Origin: Anniella stebbinsi
Lineage: Eukaryota; Chordata; Lepidosauria; Squamata; Anniellidae
Reading direction: 5' to 3'
Length of the DNA: 64,000 nt
NCBI GenBank assembly: GCA_029215795.1
Contig: JARDYH010000004.1
Span: 212,018,517-212,082,516, forward strand
Shown: positions 45,441 to 57,600 of the stretch, one piece after another
How the letters are laid out: each line of letters starts with the position of its first letter
How positions within the stretch are numbered: position 1 is the first letter of the stretch
Translations under genes and position numbers: made by a program
The notes under the pieces: model-generated
The model's database searches: none
Seen by the model: the letters and a program-made list of their open reading frames with translations, nothing else
What the model was told of the DNA's origin: nothing

Positions 45441-46839
45441 TGCCAGCTTCCAATTCTGGAAGGCCTTGAGCAAATCACCCACATTTCCTCAGTGTATCTT
45501 CCTTCTCAGCAACAATGTTGCCCTCTGCTGCTTTTCCTTGTCCTCATCGTTACTACCTGCTTGCCTGCCAGGAAGAGAGCCAAGGCGCATGCAACCAGTG
45601 GCATCTACCATTTCTCATCTATTGGCAAAGAAGAGGAACAAAGGCTCAGCACTCGTCAGTGGGCCCCCTGCTGGTGGGTCTGCCCTTGGCAAATACCCAA
45701 CCATGCTGGCCCTTGACGCCAGCTCTGAGTGAATGGTGTTTCTATTTAAATGAAAGTAATTGTATCTAGATTAACATCTATACATATAAGTCAGAATGGG
45801 CAGATTTTATACAAATGTATGTTCTCTTTTTTCCTGATGCATAATTTGACAGCCTACTTCAGAAGGTCAGTGTAATAAGGAGGACTGATATGGCCTATAG
45901 ATTCAAATTCCACCCTCCCGGTTCAAACCAAAGGAGTGGACTTTATCTAAGCCACCTTGTAGACCCATTTTAAGGCTGAACGGAGGTATATAATTTTTTT
46001 TGTAAAACCATATAAAATTGTGGCTGAGTTTACTAGGCACTTGATTTATATAAATTAGAAGTCTCATACACCACTCTTCCATTTGGATATTGCGAAAAAA
46101 GCAAGCAGTTTCAGCCACATCAATTACCTCATAAATTGAATAGTGCTAAAAATATATACTAATAAAAATAATATGCATTTTATTCCTGTGCACAAAGGCA
46201 TCAAATCTAAATAGACTGGGAAACAATGGTATAAAGGCACATCAATACTGATTTTATAAGAAACACATGACTAGTTCAATTAACAAACCACAGTGGTTCC
46301 ATCAATATAACACAAATTACTAGATTTTTGTTTAATATTCAAGGGAATTGAACCTTAATTTTCTTGTTTTAAAAAATAATTATACTAGCATAACAGCTAC
46401 AATACCCGTTTTTAGACATTTCCTAAGAGACACCATTCTGATTAAATTAAATATGGAGTTTGAGGAAGAGGCCGCTTGCACAGAGGATTAATGCACACCT
46501 ATAACTCATGGAAAATTTATTTTCATGCACATACTTGATGGAGCTTGTCAGTGGAGCTTAATTTCTAAAGAGACAAATGCTGGGGTTCAGCCATGTCTGG
46601 AATCTCCATGCTTTCTGGTCTATAAACCCTGCTCTTGTAGGTTTTGGTCTGGATGCAGTTTCTCAGTTTTAAGGAAAATGAACTCTGTTAAAGCTCAGAA
46701 TCCTGAGCCTGAAGCCTGGTTTAATGAAACCATGTCAGTCAGACAATTCATAGCCCCAGCCTAGAACACATATTTCTCTTGGGGTATAAACGGTGTCCAC
46801 TTTGACCTTCCTCCACACTCCAGCTCATAACTTCAGTAT
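45441..46839. other. No gene seen
   Basis: Three overlapping frames near 45466-45769 share the same DNA but have no recognisable domain. 46100-46500 is AT-rich and looks single-copy. Confidence 0.35.
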
Positions 46840-47065
46840 TGAACCAAAAGCAAAAGAAGGCATCTCTTGTGAAAAACCAAAACAAGCGGTACCACCCTGG
46901 TCAGCTCTATCCTGCTTTGTTCAGACCTCACCTGGAGTACTGTGGCCAGTTCTGGGCACCACAAAGTGGAATGTGTCCAGAGGAAGGCACCAAAGATAGA
47001 GAGGGGCTTAGAGACCAAGCATTATGAGGAAATGTTGACGAAGCTGAGAGAAGCCTAAAGAAGAG
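46840..47065 (+). mobile_element. CR1 LINE fragment (end of ORF2)
   Basis: The plus strand reads LYPALFRPHLEYCGQFWAP (about 46905-46965), the conserved CR1 C-terminal block. GAGGAAGGCACCAAAGATAG and GAGACCAAGCATTATGAGGA follow, as expected for CR1 3' sequence. It is truncated at both sides. Confidence 0.85.
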
Positions 47066-47069
47066 ACAA

Positions 47070-47577
47070 TGGGGCTGTTTACATAACACACTAACACAGT
47101 TCTCAAGGTGACTGATTTGAGAAAAATAAGTCAAATTGCATGGTTAACATGCCACCCTGTGGAAAATGTCCTGGGTTCAGACAACATGGTGACCCACAGT
47201 TCATCAACAAACCATAGTTCAACAACAACCCACACTCAACCACTAAGTATGAACCCAGTCTATATGGCTGTGTTATTCACATATTTGAGGGACTGTAATG
47301 TTGATGATGGAACAAATTTGCTTTCTGCTGTTCCAAAGGATAGGATGTAAACCAGAATAGGTGACTTGGGGGGCTACAGACATATCTGACATTTTAAAAT
47401 ACATAAATAAATATCCTGAGTGCCACCAAAATTGCCATGGCAGGGGGAGGAAATGTTGCGAGCACTCCCCCCATCACCTGATTCTCACTTTTCTTGCCTC
47501 CACCTTCATCTGTTTTTTTTGGCAGGGGACTTTTGTATGCATCTCTATTAAAGTCAGTGGACTGATCTGACTCCATT
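47070..47577. other. Short foldback, otherwise nothing recognised
   Basis: CTGGGTTCAGACAACATGG at about 47170 faces AAGTATGAACCCAG ending near 47263, a possible ~95-bp MITE. GGGCTGTTTACATAACACA at 47073 resembles one Harbinger-like terminus without a partner. Confidence 0.4.
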
Positions 47578-47765
47578 GACCCTGTTCAGACGCTATAAGC
47601 TATGGTGGTTATGCATTTTGAGCTAAACATTATGGCTTAGCATGTTATGTGAACCATGCCAAACCATGGTAGCTATATAACCATGGTTTAAACACGCTTA
47701 CTAACCATTTGCTGCAAAAGGGTTAGCGGCCTAACCATGGCTTAGTGTGTTGTCTGAACAGGCCC
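47578..47765. mobile_element. Harbinger-like MITE, 188 bp, TSD ATT
   Basis: The ends are GACCCTGTTCAGACGCTATA and, reversed, GGGCCTGTTCAGACAACACA. The duplication ATT lies at 47575-47577 and 47766-47768. Internal CTAACCATGGCTTAGTGTG and TATGGCTTAGCATGTTATG form partial inverted copies. Confidence 0.8.
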
Positions 47766-47768
47766 ATT

Positions 47769-49054
47769 GACTATAATAGAGACTGGAGGGATGAAGAAGC
47801 CCACTCAAGCCAAGGGCCCTGATGCCCCAAGGGTCCTCAGTGGGGTGTGGCAGCAATCCGGAGATGAAGGAGTAGCAAGATACAAAGGGCTTCATGTGCA
47901 CACTGGGGAGGGAGGGTTTGGCAGGCACCAGGGTGTTTGCCAGTGCCATCCCTTCATCCACCACTAACAATTAGGTAATTCCTCTATCAACTGGGTGTTA
48001 AGCAGTATAGACTTCCTGTGCAATGGACAGGTATGGCTCATGTATTTAATTGCATTTCTAAGGGAATGCAGTGCAGAAGATGTGATGTCCTGTAGTCAAT
48101 TAAAAATGAATGGTGACCACTGGTTCTGCAACGGTGTTACTCAAGGAAAAACATGAAGATGGTGGGGATATAATTTCCTTCACTGCCTATATATATAAAT
48201 GCATGAACCCTTCTCACATGTTTCTGTGCCTTCTTTTCAATAGGCTGGGAGGACAAGCAGGCAATTAAAAACCATGTTCTTCTGTTGCCCCAGCAGAAAG
48301 CATTAATCAGTGTGATGAACTGATTAACATCTGCACTCTAAATCTTTGATTAAGAATTTAATCAGAGTTGCACCCTGCAAAAGAGTATTCAGCGATGGTG
48401 GCAGCTTTTGTAAACAATCAATGTGCATCTCTTTATTCAGACAATGTGATTTGGTGCTTGTCCCCAACAGCAAATTATGCATCTTTGCTACTTAGTCAAA
48501 GAGAACCGCTGCTGCAATTAAATGGCTTCAATGTAGCACCTGGATGGAGGCACTATAATATTTTTCATTCGGTATATTTCTCAATGTATTAAGAGCAATA
48601 TGGTTAACAGACTCAGAGAACCCTAATAACTTGGCAGCCCTATCCCTTTTCTCTCATTTCTCCAAGGAATGTAACAAATTGTCACGACTGAGAAAGCCTT
48701 TAATGTCCATGAGTGAGATCTTGGCACCATGCAAGGCTCTTGGTAGGTTGACACATTTGCACATCATGTCCATATACCATGGCTCTGGAACAAGGTGAAG
48801 GAAATATTACTCGGATAATGCAAGAGCCTTACTTTTTCAGACCAAATACTACATATCACTCAGCACTATCTCCCGTGTCATCCAGAAGACATTTTTTTAT
48901 GGCCAGATAACAAGACAATGGACATTTTGCCACTAGTATTCTCTCTTGATCTGGTTTGTTAGAAAAACAGTTGAAGTGGCCCTAAGGGGCCTTGTGGAGG
49001 TGGAAAATTAGTGTGAGGATGCTTTCCAGAGAATGGATGCATTGCTTCATACAT
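47769..49054. other. No gene seen; apparently unique DNA
   Basis: 48230-48600 is repeat-free by eye, AT-rich, and includes TTAATCAG/CTGATTAAC words. It could hold conserved non-coding DNA, but nothing in the sequence proves it. Confidence 0.35.
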
Positions 49055-49057
49055 TAC

Positions 49058-49561
49058 AGCCATGTCTACACCAGGGATTTATCCTGGGGTCGTCCCTAGG
49101 TTATCCCTGTGCATCGACATAATACACAGGGGATCCTGGGGACAACCAGGGATAACCACCTCCATTTTCCTTGTTATCCTGATTTTTCCCGTGGTACCGG
49201 GACCATCCTGAGGGCTGCAGGGGGTGTGGGCGCTCATCCCGGCTTCCTCCCTCCTCTCCGCGAGTAGTGGGGTTCAGCAAAGAGGGAAGGAGCCAGTCCA
49301 AGGGGGGGTGGAGTCCAGGGACATCAGGGGTGGGGGGAGTGGGGGTGGGGCTTTCTTTAAAAACAGAAGTTTTTTTTCCAGCGGAGCGCAATTGAGCTCC
49401 TGATTTCTTTCTTTTTTTTTTTTAAATGGCGCCTATTATGTCTCTGTTTGTTTCCTGGACATCGTGCTGGCGTTTGTATGCTGGGGGATGATCCCAGAAG
49501 CAAGTTAGTCCAGGATCATCCTCCCCTTCCTCCCCGAAGGCCCTTAGGTGTAGAAAGGGCC
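49058..49561. mobile_element. Harbinger-like element, 504 bp, TSD TAC
   Basis: The left end AGCCATGTCTACACCAGGGA pairs with the right end, whose reverse complement is GGCCCTTTCTACACCTAAGG. The 3-bp duplication TAC lies at 49055-49057 and 49562-49564. Subterminal CCAGGATCATCC/GGATCCTGGGGAC units recur. Its interior (GGGACCATCCTGAGG) is shared with 18318-18600. Confidence 0.78.
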
Positions 49562-49564
49562 TAC

Positions 49565-50363
49565 GTCACTTATGTAACTGCAAACATAGTGGGAAATCTT
49601 CATAGGATGGTCTCTAGCTCCCTCAACACACTGGACCCTTCTTTACTTGTCCTTTACTCTGCCCTCCCTTTGGATGTTCAGCAAGCATGACCACTATTAG
49701 GCCAGCTTGCCTTCACTTGCCTTGTTAGTGAGCTTACATTTCCCCAGCATTACTTAGGAAGACTTACTGTATCAGGGTTTGAGGATACCAGACCTAATGA
49801 GAATAATTATGAGCTCAGTTCTCCTGCCCTTTGATAAGCAATTTTTCCTCTTTAAGCAATTGTGCTGGAATCAGCAGTTCCTCTTGCTAGATATTAACTG
49901 AACCTGGTAGCTAACATGAGGACAGCTCATCATTTGTCAGGCACTGGTATTCTGCATTGAGCAAGACAGAGGTAATAAAGGTAATCTGCTCCCAAGAGAT
50001 CCAAACTACAACCGAACTGCAATGCATTAGATATTGGTGCCAGTCTAGTTCAAAATGTATTTACTGCAGCCCTGGCCAACATCTCAGTTAATTAGATTGT
50101 GTCATGTAGAATTGATCGGTTTGGCAAGTGCAGTGCAATGCAAAAGTGCATAATACTGTAAGAAAATTGTACTCACAGATCACATTAACCTCTTTCATGT
50201 TCAGCTAATAAATAGGGTTATTTTCTCAACTGGTGAAAGGCGGCACTTAAAACCTGATTCTAACTTTCTCGGCTCGCAAACAGAGTAGCAGGGAGGATTT
50301 CCTGCCATCATTGATCAGGTATTGACAGAGAAGCAAGGAAAGACAGTGGGTGAAGACAGATGG
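49565..50363. other. No gene seen
   Basis: No element or exon recognised. Confidence 0.35.
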
Positions 50364-50371
50364 CCATTTAC

Positions 50372-50543
50372 TAGGGTGACGATATGGAAAGGAGGACACA
50401 GCTCCAGTACCTTTGACAGTTGTGTCGAAAGGGGAATTTCAGCAGATGTCATTCATATGCATGTAGCACCTGGTGAAATTCCCTCTTCATCACAAAAGTT
50501 AAAGCTGCAGGAGCCCTGCCCTCTTTTGTATCTGGTCACTCTA
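50372..50543. mobile_element. hAT-like MITE, half-length (172 bp), TSD CCATTTAC
   Basis: It runs from TAGGGTGACGATATGGAAAG to TTGTATCTGGTCACTCTA. The exact duplication CCATTTAC lies at 50364-50371 and 50544-50551. It corresponds to one half of the 320-bp elements (14445 etc.), with its right end matching their internal TIR-like centre. This shows the half-unit is itself mobile. Confidence 0.93.
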
Positions 50544-50551
50544 CCATTTAC

Positions 50552-51174
50552 CATCTTACCAAAGCAGGCCCATAACTGCTTGATGTGGCTACAGCTCAGT
50601 GGTAGACACCAAGAGCCCGACCTGTGTTTTGTGGGGTGGTGGTGGTTCAACGTTGAATTCCCTGTGAGGGGAAGAGCTCTTTCTAAAGGCCAATTTACAA
50701 GTAAAGCCATTCCGTGTAATGTGTAGCATGTAGCTACAGCTCAATTTACTTTAATTAATTACATGTGCGGGGGGATCCATACTGGGAATGCAGTGTGCAA
50801 GGAGGAGACACATATCTCTTCCCTCCCCAGCACAATCAGAATGACCCTCACCTTCAAACGTGGCAAAAATTCTTAGAATAAAAGTTCCCTTTGGTCCCAA
50901 TGAGAACTTTTGCAAAGCATTCTAGCTGCCTGAAGGGAGAGTTTTGTTCTCATAGCTCTGAAGAGGCCCCCCCCCCCACCCTTGAGTGCTTCATTCCTGC
51001 TGAGGATCTCCCTCCACCTACACTTGTAATAAAAGCTAAACTATAAACGTAGTTATGCTCTATACATTAAGTGTAATGTGGCTTTGGGACTGAAATTTTG
51101 TTGCCGAAGTAGATAGGCCAGGTATAACTGATCAATAGTCAGGCTTTGGATAAGGTGGTTTTGTACACAGCATA
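50552..51174. other. No gene seen
   Basis: A poly-C tract lies near 50969. No element or exon is recognised. Confidence 0.35.
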
Positions 51175-52440
51175 TAGTTAAACTATGGAATTTGCTACCA
51201 CAAGGTGTAGTGATGGCCACCAATTTGGATGGCTTTAAAAGGGGTTAGATATAGGGATGTGCAGCGGATCGAGTCCGATCCATGATCTGGACCCGATCCG
51301 GGCAAAATTGGATAAAATAATCCAGTCCCGTTCAACTGAATCGTCCGATCTGATCCGATCCAAAAGGACCCAATCCAGATCGGAAAAAAACAGAGTACCA
51401 GACCTCCTCCCCCTCCCCCACTCGTGCTCCTTACCTGCTGTCTCCTCGCTGCCGTCTGCTGCCGCCCACAGCTTCCGTACTACTTTGAAACAGGCCTTGT
51501 GGCCTATTCCACAACAGAGCGATGGCGCACCTGTTTCTCAGTAGTACTGAAGCAGCGGATGGCAGCGAGGAGACAGCAGGTAAGGAGCACGGGTGGGGGG
51601 AGTGGGAAGGGAGGGAGAGGTCCCCTGTTACCTGCCGGCATCCCGCGCTGCCGTCCGCTGCTTCCGTACTACTGATAAACAGGCCACCGGGTAATGAGTG
51701 TGAGTGGGGGGGAGAGGGAGGTCCCCACTTACCTGCCGGGGCCATCTGCTGCCATCCGCTGCTGCCCACTGGTCCCTTCTACTGAGAAACAGGCTTCACG
51801 GCTTGCCTCTCAGTAGAGCACCGGGTGACATCATCACCCGGCGCTCTACTGAGAGGCAGGCTGTGAAGCCTGTTTCTCAGTAGAAGGAACCAGCGGGCGG
51901 CAGCGGACGGAAGTGGACGGCCCGGGCAGGTAAGGAGTGCGAGGGGGGAGGGACAGGGAGGGGGGAGTTATGTCCCCACTCACCATCCCCCATGTTGTCC
52001 GCATAGGCTTGTATTGGGGTAAAGCTTTCTTTCCCCCAATGCAAGCCTATGGCAAAAACACCTAAAATGGTGTCCGATCCAAAAATCGGACGTCCGATTT
52101 TCAGATCAGAATTGGATCCGATCGGATCCGGAAAGCCTCCGATCCGAAGTATCAATTCCAATTCCAATTCCAATTCCGATCTGATATTTTTTCCTGGAGG
52201 AGAAGACTATCAGTGGCTTCTACTCCTGATGGCTATTTGCTACCTCCAGTAGCAGAGGCATTATTAAGCCTATGTACAGCAGTTGCTGGGGAACATGGGT
52301 GGGAGATTGCTATTGCAATCATCTCCTGCTTGTGGGTTCCTAGTCAACAGCTGGTTGGTCACTGTGTGAATTGAGTGCTGAACTAGATAGACCCTTGGTC
52401 TGATCTTATGCTCTTATTCAATGGAGGGCTTATTTACCAA
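51175..52440 (+). mobile_element. CR1 LINE 3' end, split by a CGGAT-family element
   Basis: The left part GTAGTGATGGCCACCAATTT and GGCTTTAAAAGGGGTTAGATA, and the right part CCTGGAGGAGAAGACTATCA, GTTGCTGGGGAACATGGG and TTGGTCACTGTGTGAATTG, are contiguous in CR1 3' UTRs. Here 51252 to about 52188 lies between them. The order shows that the CR1 was inserted first. Confidence 0.88.
51252..52188. mobile_element. hAT-like CGGAT-family element with deleted right terminus
   Basis: The left end TAGGGATGTGCAGCGGATCG sits after the octamer GTTAGATA. Subterminal GATCC-rich sequence appears at both sides (51268-51385; 52070-52185). The right TAGGG terminus is missing: the element stops in (AATTCC)n and GATCTGATA. 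Inside, a palindrome centred near 51836 (CTACTGAGAGGCAGG against CCTGCCTCTCAGTAG-like sequence) and CTCCTTACCTGC/GCAGGTAAGGAG blocks fold back. It is non-coding. Confidence 0.85.
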
Positions 52441-52600
52441 AGGTTATTAGCTATGTTGGCTCATATGGAACCTTCATGTTCAAAGGCAGGATGCCTCTGG
52501 ATATTAGTTCCTGTGGAGCAACAGCAGCAGAGAGCTATTGCCTTCATGATCTGTGGGAAATAGGATGCTGAAATACATGGACCTATAGCAATCCTATAGT
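52441..52600 (+). mobile_element. CR1 LINE 3' end, second copy
   Basis: TATTAGCTATGTTGGCTCAT, GGATGCCTCTGGATATTAGT and TGTGGAGCAACAGCAGCAGA follow the CR1 3' UTR order but are more diverged than the copy just upstream. Confidence 0.65.
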
Positions 52601-53642
52601 CCCTACTTAGGCTCACATGGGATTGTTCAGAACCTCACCCTTTGGAGATCTTAGAGAGAGCTCTGACTTTGGAGGTTTTTTTCTTATGTTGGAGCTCTCC
52701 TCCCAGCCACCATGGTGTTTTCCATGGAGGCTTCTTCTAAAAGGTTAGAACTCTGACTTCATATAGGGAGGAAATTAGGGTATTGGAAGTGGGCCAGTGG
52801 GCAAGGAGAGAGTGGCTGACAATCAGAGTGATCCTAAGTCTTCCCAGCTCCCAACCACAACCCTGATACAAAGGGGAAGTTCAAATGGGCCTGATGACCA
52901 TCTAAAAGAATGTCTTGTTTTGGAGGATGTAGAAGCAAAAAATTCCACCATTATTCCTCCTGCCTTACTGTCAAGAACAGGCCAGGATGAAGCCTCCAAG
53001 ATCAGAGTGCTGCATTGATAGGTTTCCTCTCCCTTAGGATTGCTCAGTGGTCATCTGTATTATGTTGCCAAGCATGCTGTTTACATAACTTATATTTACC
53101 TAACTAACTAAATTTAGTAATTGAAGGATAATTCTGAGACTCCTGGGAAGTTAGCTTACCTTCAGATATCAAAGGTATTAAAAATTCCATGACTTTTGGA
53201 TAGTTCTTATACTTTTTGAACATTATCCTATAACACATTCTAATTGCAAAAGCCCAGGGTGTTTCTTTCCCCTGTGCCCCAAAAGAAATAACTCACTGTT
53301 CCAGCCGATCCCATTTTTTAAACATGGTGAGTCTACCTAAGGAGCATTGCTTTTAATGGAATAATTTGTGGTGAGTGTTTTAAGAAGCTGCTCATGCATT
53401 TAGTGCCATATCATGATGAAATAGTCTTCCATAAGTCATTCTCAACATTTTTTTCTCTGAAAATGATACTGCTAGCAAATCCTTTCCCCTCTTTACAAAT
53501 GGAATGTGATGAGGAAGTTAGCACAAAATACATAAAACTTCCTCCAAAAACATCTATGTAGTGCTACTTCTCTCTTTCCTTTGTCTCCAACATCCATCTT
53601 TCCCATAAATGCTTCAGGGCCAGTGCTGACCAATGATCATAA

Positions 53643-53695
<53 letters not shown>

Positions 53696-54579
53696 CTATC
53701 ATCTATCAATCATCATCTATTTATCATCTTCAGGGCTAGGATATCTGAAATGCCACCTCTTCCCATATAAACCTGCCTGTAGGTTGTATTCATCTTCCCT
53801 ATTGTATGTCCCACCACCAAAAAAACAAAACAAAACAAAAAAAACAAAGAAAAACTGGCTTGGTTGGTTGGAATATGGGGCAGGGCCTTCTTTGTGACAG
53901 CACCCTGAATAAGGAATTCCCTCCCAAAAGTAGGTAAATGAACCCTATTTCTGATTAGCTTTAGGTGGGTGGTGAAACCAGTGTTATTCCTAACACTGAA
54001 TGGTACTTTTTAAACAGAGATTGAAGTTTTTAACTCTGCTCTTTTTGGTGTTAATTCTGTAGTTGTTTTAATTGGTTTTTTAATGTCATTTTTGCAAGCC
54101 GTTTGGCAGCACTAGTTAGGGCTAGAAAGTAGTGTATTTATAAATATATAAAAAACTTTGAAAAGTGGATAAATTGTGAACTGAATGGACTCCTTGACCC
54201 TAGCCTACGTCCTTCAGTCCCAAGCATCAATTACCATTTTAATCTGTCTTTTAGATTGTTGATAGGATACATTTGTAATAACAGTATTGAACAAACACAG
54301 CATGTGAATTGATTTCAGTTTTAAAAATAATGCTTAAATTTCCCTGTGTCATTTCTATTGATGGTTCTAACTTTGTTCAGTGAAATGACTTCCAGAGTTG
54401 CAAGAAATAATGTCCATGCTCTAGTTTTATGTCAATAAAGACTATTGTCTTATAGTAGCTGTAACATATTACAACATATTTATATAAATGATTCACGCTG
54501 GAATAAAGTTAATATCAGAAATGGGAAGTGTAGAGAGAACCAGAGATCATAAACCCATGGCAGTGCTATAATGTATCAT
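52601..54579. other. No gene seen; includes a (TATC)n microsatellite
   Basis: Apart from the tetranucleotide tract at 53644-53693, no element or exon is recognised. An (AAAAC)n-like stretch lies at 53818-53850. Confidence 0.4.
53644..53693. repeat. (TATC)n microsatellite
   Basis: About twelve uninterrupted TATC units, followed by imperfect ATCATC units. Confidence 0.97.
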
Positions 54580-54697
54580 TGTTATTTCATCTCTTTCTCA
54601 CCCGTGGCGGTTTTTCTAGATGGACATGACGGGCTTTGCCAAGTCATGCTGTCTTTTACAGATTCAGGAATTTCCTGACAATTGAGCATGTTTTAAG

Positions 54698-57600
54698 TAG
54701 GGATGTGCACTGACCCCCCCCGGATCGGATTGGATAGAGGATCAGAATCGGACCTGGGGGGTCGGATCGGATCAGATCGGAGGTTGGGCGGATCGGATCG
54801 GATCCCGATCCGTGGATCGGATGTCCGATCCGCGGATCGGACGCCATTTTGAATGCTTTTTCCCATAGCCAAGTATTGTGTTACAATAATGCCTATAACT
54901 TTTTCATTTTTAAAGATAGAAGGATGAAACTTGGGCACTTTGTAGATGGGTTAGGGGTAGTTATCTGTGAGAAATTTCAGAAAGATTGGTGCATGCATGT
55001 TGTGGCAATATTTTTTTAAATAAATAACCAGGAATGCCTATAACTTTTTCATTTTTAAAGTTGCACACATGAAACTTTGCCACATTGTAGTAGGTACATT
55101 GGCACCTATGTGTGTGAAATTTCAGAAACTTATGTGCTTGCCTTGTGTGGCAATTAATTTTAGAAAAATGGGTAGTAGTGGGGTAAATACAGTTACACCT
55201 CCAACTTTTTTTATTTTAAAAGATACAAACAGGAAACTTGGGCACATTACAGGTAACACTTTGCTTGATATGTGTGTGAAATTTCAGAAAGCTAGGTCCA
55301 GACATGTGGTGGCAAGGTATTTTTGAAACAATGAGGAAAGAAACGCCTATAACTTTTTTATTTTAAAAGTTAGAAGTCTGAAAGTTGCTCACTTTGTAGA
55401 TGGGTTAGGGGTAGTTGTCTGTCAGAAATTTCAGAAAGTTAGGTCCAGGCATTTGGTGGCTACAAATTTTTTAGATTAAAACTTACAAAAGTTTTTCCAC
55501 AGAGGTTTGGGCTGACAATTGCACCCCCCCCTCCCCTGCCTTCCCCTCCCTTTTTTATCTGTCAAAACTCCGTGTTGTTGTAACTTTTAATCTAAAAAAT
55601 CGTAGCCACCAAATGCCTGGACCTATCATTCTGAAATTTCTGACAGACGACTACCCCTAATCCATCTACAAAGTGAGCAACTTTCAAACTTCTAACTTTT
55701 AAAATAAAAAAGTTATAGGCGTTTCTTTCCTCATTGTTTCAAAAATACCTTGCCACTACACGCTTGAAGCTATGTTTCTGAAATTTCTCCACATTAGACA
55801 TACCACTTTGGTTCACATGTGTGATGAATTTTAGAAGCATAGCTTCTAAACCCATCGGAAACCTGTCCAGGTCCCCCCAGCTCCTGACAGTATTCTTGAG
55901 TTGACAGCCCGTCTTCTGCCCCCCCTTCCCCTAGAAGAGCTGATGCTGTCAAGTTGGGTCTGGGGGCTTCGTTCAGGGATGGGAAAAGGCGCTCCAGTAG
56001 ACAATGGCTCGGGGAAAGGCATGGGCACTGGAGGGCTTCTTTACTTTACAGAGGGATGGAGGGGGAGGGGGAGGAGGCAGCTCTGTCTCCCACCTATCCA
56101 CCCATCCCAGGCGGAGAAGAAGGGCGCGCGCAAGGAGGAGCCGAGCACGGAGGGGGAGGAGGCAGCTCTGTCTCCGACCTACCCACCATCCCAGGCAGAG
56201 AAAAAGGGGGTGCTGCCTCCTCCTCCTCCGTGCTCTGCTCCTCTGTGCGGGCCCCCTTCTTCTCCGCCTGGGATGGGTGGGTAGGTGGGAGACAGAGCTG
56301 CCTCCTCTCCCTCCGTGCTCGGCTCCTCCGTGCGTGCCCCCTTCTTCTCCACCTGGAATGGGTGGGTAGGTGGGAGACAGAGCTGCCTCCTCCCCCTCCA
56401 TCCCTCCGTAAAGTAAAGAAGCCCTCCAGTGCCCATGCCTTTCCCTGAGCCATTGTCTACTGGAGCCCCTTTTCCCATCCCTGAACGAAGCCCCCAGACC
56501 CAACTTGACAGCATCAGCTCTTCTAGGGGAAGGGGGGGCAGAAGACGGGCTGTCAACTCAAGAATACTGTCAGGAGCTGGGGGGACCTGGACAGGTTTCA
56601 GACGGGTTTAGAAGCTATGCTTCTAAAATTCATCACACATGTGAACCAAAGTGGTATGTCTAATGTGGAGAAATTTCAGAAACATAGCTTCAAGCGTGTA
56701 GTGGCAAGGTATTTTTGAAACAATGAGGAAAGAAACGCCTATAACTTTTTTATTTTAAAAGTTAGAAGTTTGAAAGTTGCTCACTTTGTAGATGGATTAG
56801 GGGTAGTTGTCTGTCAGAAATTTCAGAATGATAGGTCCAGGCATTTGGTGGCTACGATTTTTTTAGATTAAAAGTTACAACAACACGGAGTTTTGACAGA
56901 TAAAAGGGAGGGGGAGGCAGGGGAGAGGGGGTGCAATTGACAGCCCAAGCCTCTGTGGAAAAACTTTTGTAAGTTTTAATCTAAAAAATTCGTAGCCACC
57001 AAATGCCTGGACCTAACTTTCTGAAATTTCTGACAGATAACTACCCCTAACCCATCTACAAAGTGAGCAACTTTCAGACTTCTAACTTTTAAAATAAAAA
57101 AGTTATAGGCGTTTCTTTCCTCATTGTTTCAAAAATACCTTGCCACCACATGCCTGGACCCAGCTTTCTGAAATTTCATACACATATCAAGCAAAGTGTT
57201 ACCTGTAATGTGCCCAAGTTTCCTGTTTGTATCTTTAAAAATAAAAAAGTTGGAGGTGTAACTGTATTTACCCCACTACTCCCAATTTTCTAAAATTAAT
57301 TGCCACACAAGGCAAGCACATACGTTTCTGAAATTTCACACACATAGGTGCCAATGTACCTCCTACAATGTGGCAAAGTTTCATGTGTGCAACTTTAAAA
57401 TTGAAAAAGTTATAGGCATTCCTGGTTATTTATTACAAAATTAATTGCCACAACATGCATCACCAATCTTTCCGAAATTTCTCACAGATAACCACCCCTA
57501 ACCCATCTACAAAGTGACCATGTTTCATCCTTTTATCTTTAAAAATGAAAAAGTTATAGGCGTTTTTGTAACACAATACTTGGCTATGGGAAAAAGCATT

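Noticed and set aside
55846..56611. Long overlapping frames on both strands (up to 176 codons) rich in P, R, G and E
   Set aside because: They are mirror images across the palindrome centre near 56228. The same peptide is read on opposite strands from the two arms. G/C-rich palindromic DNA explains them and no domain is present.
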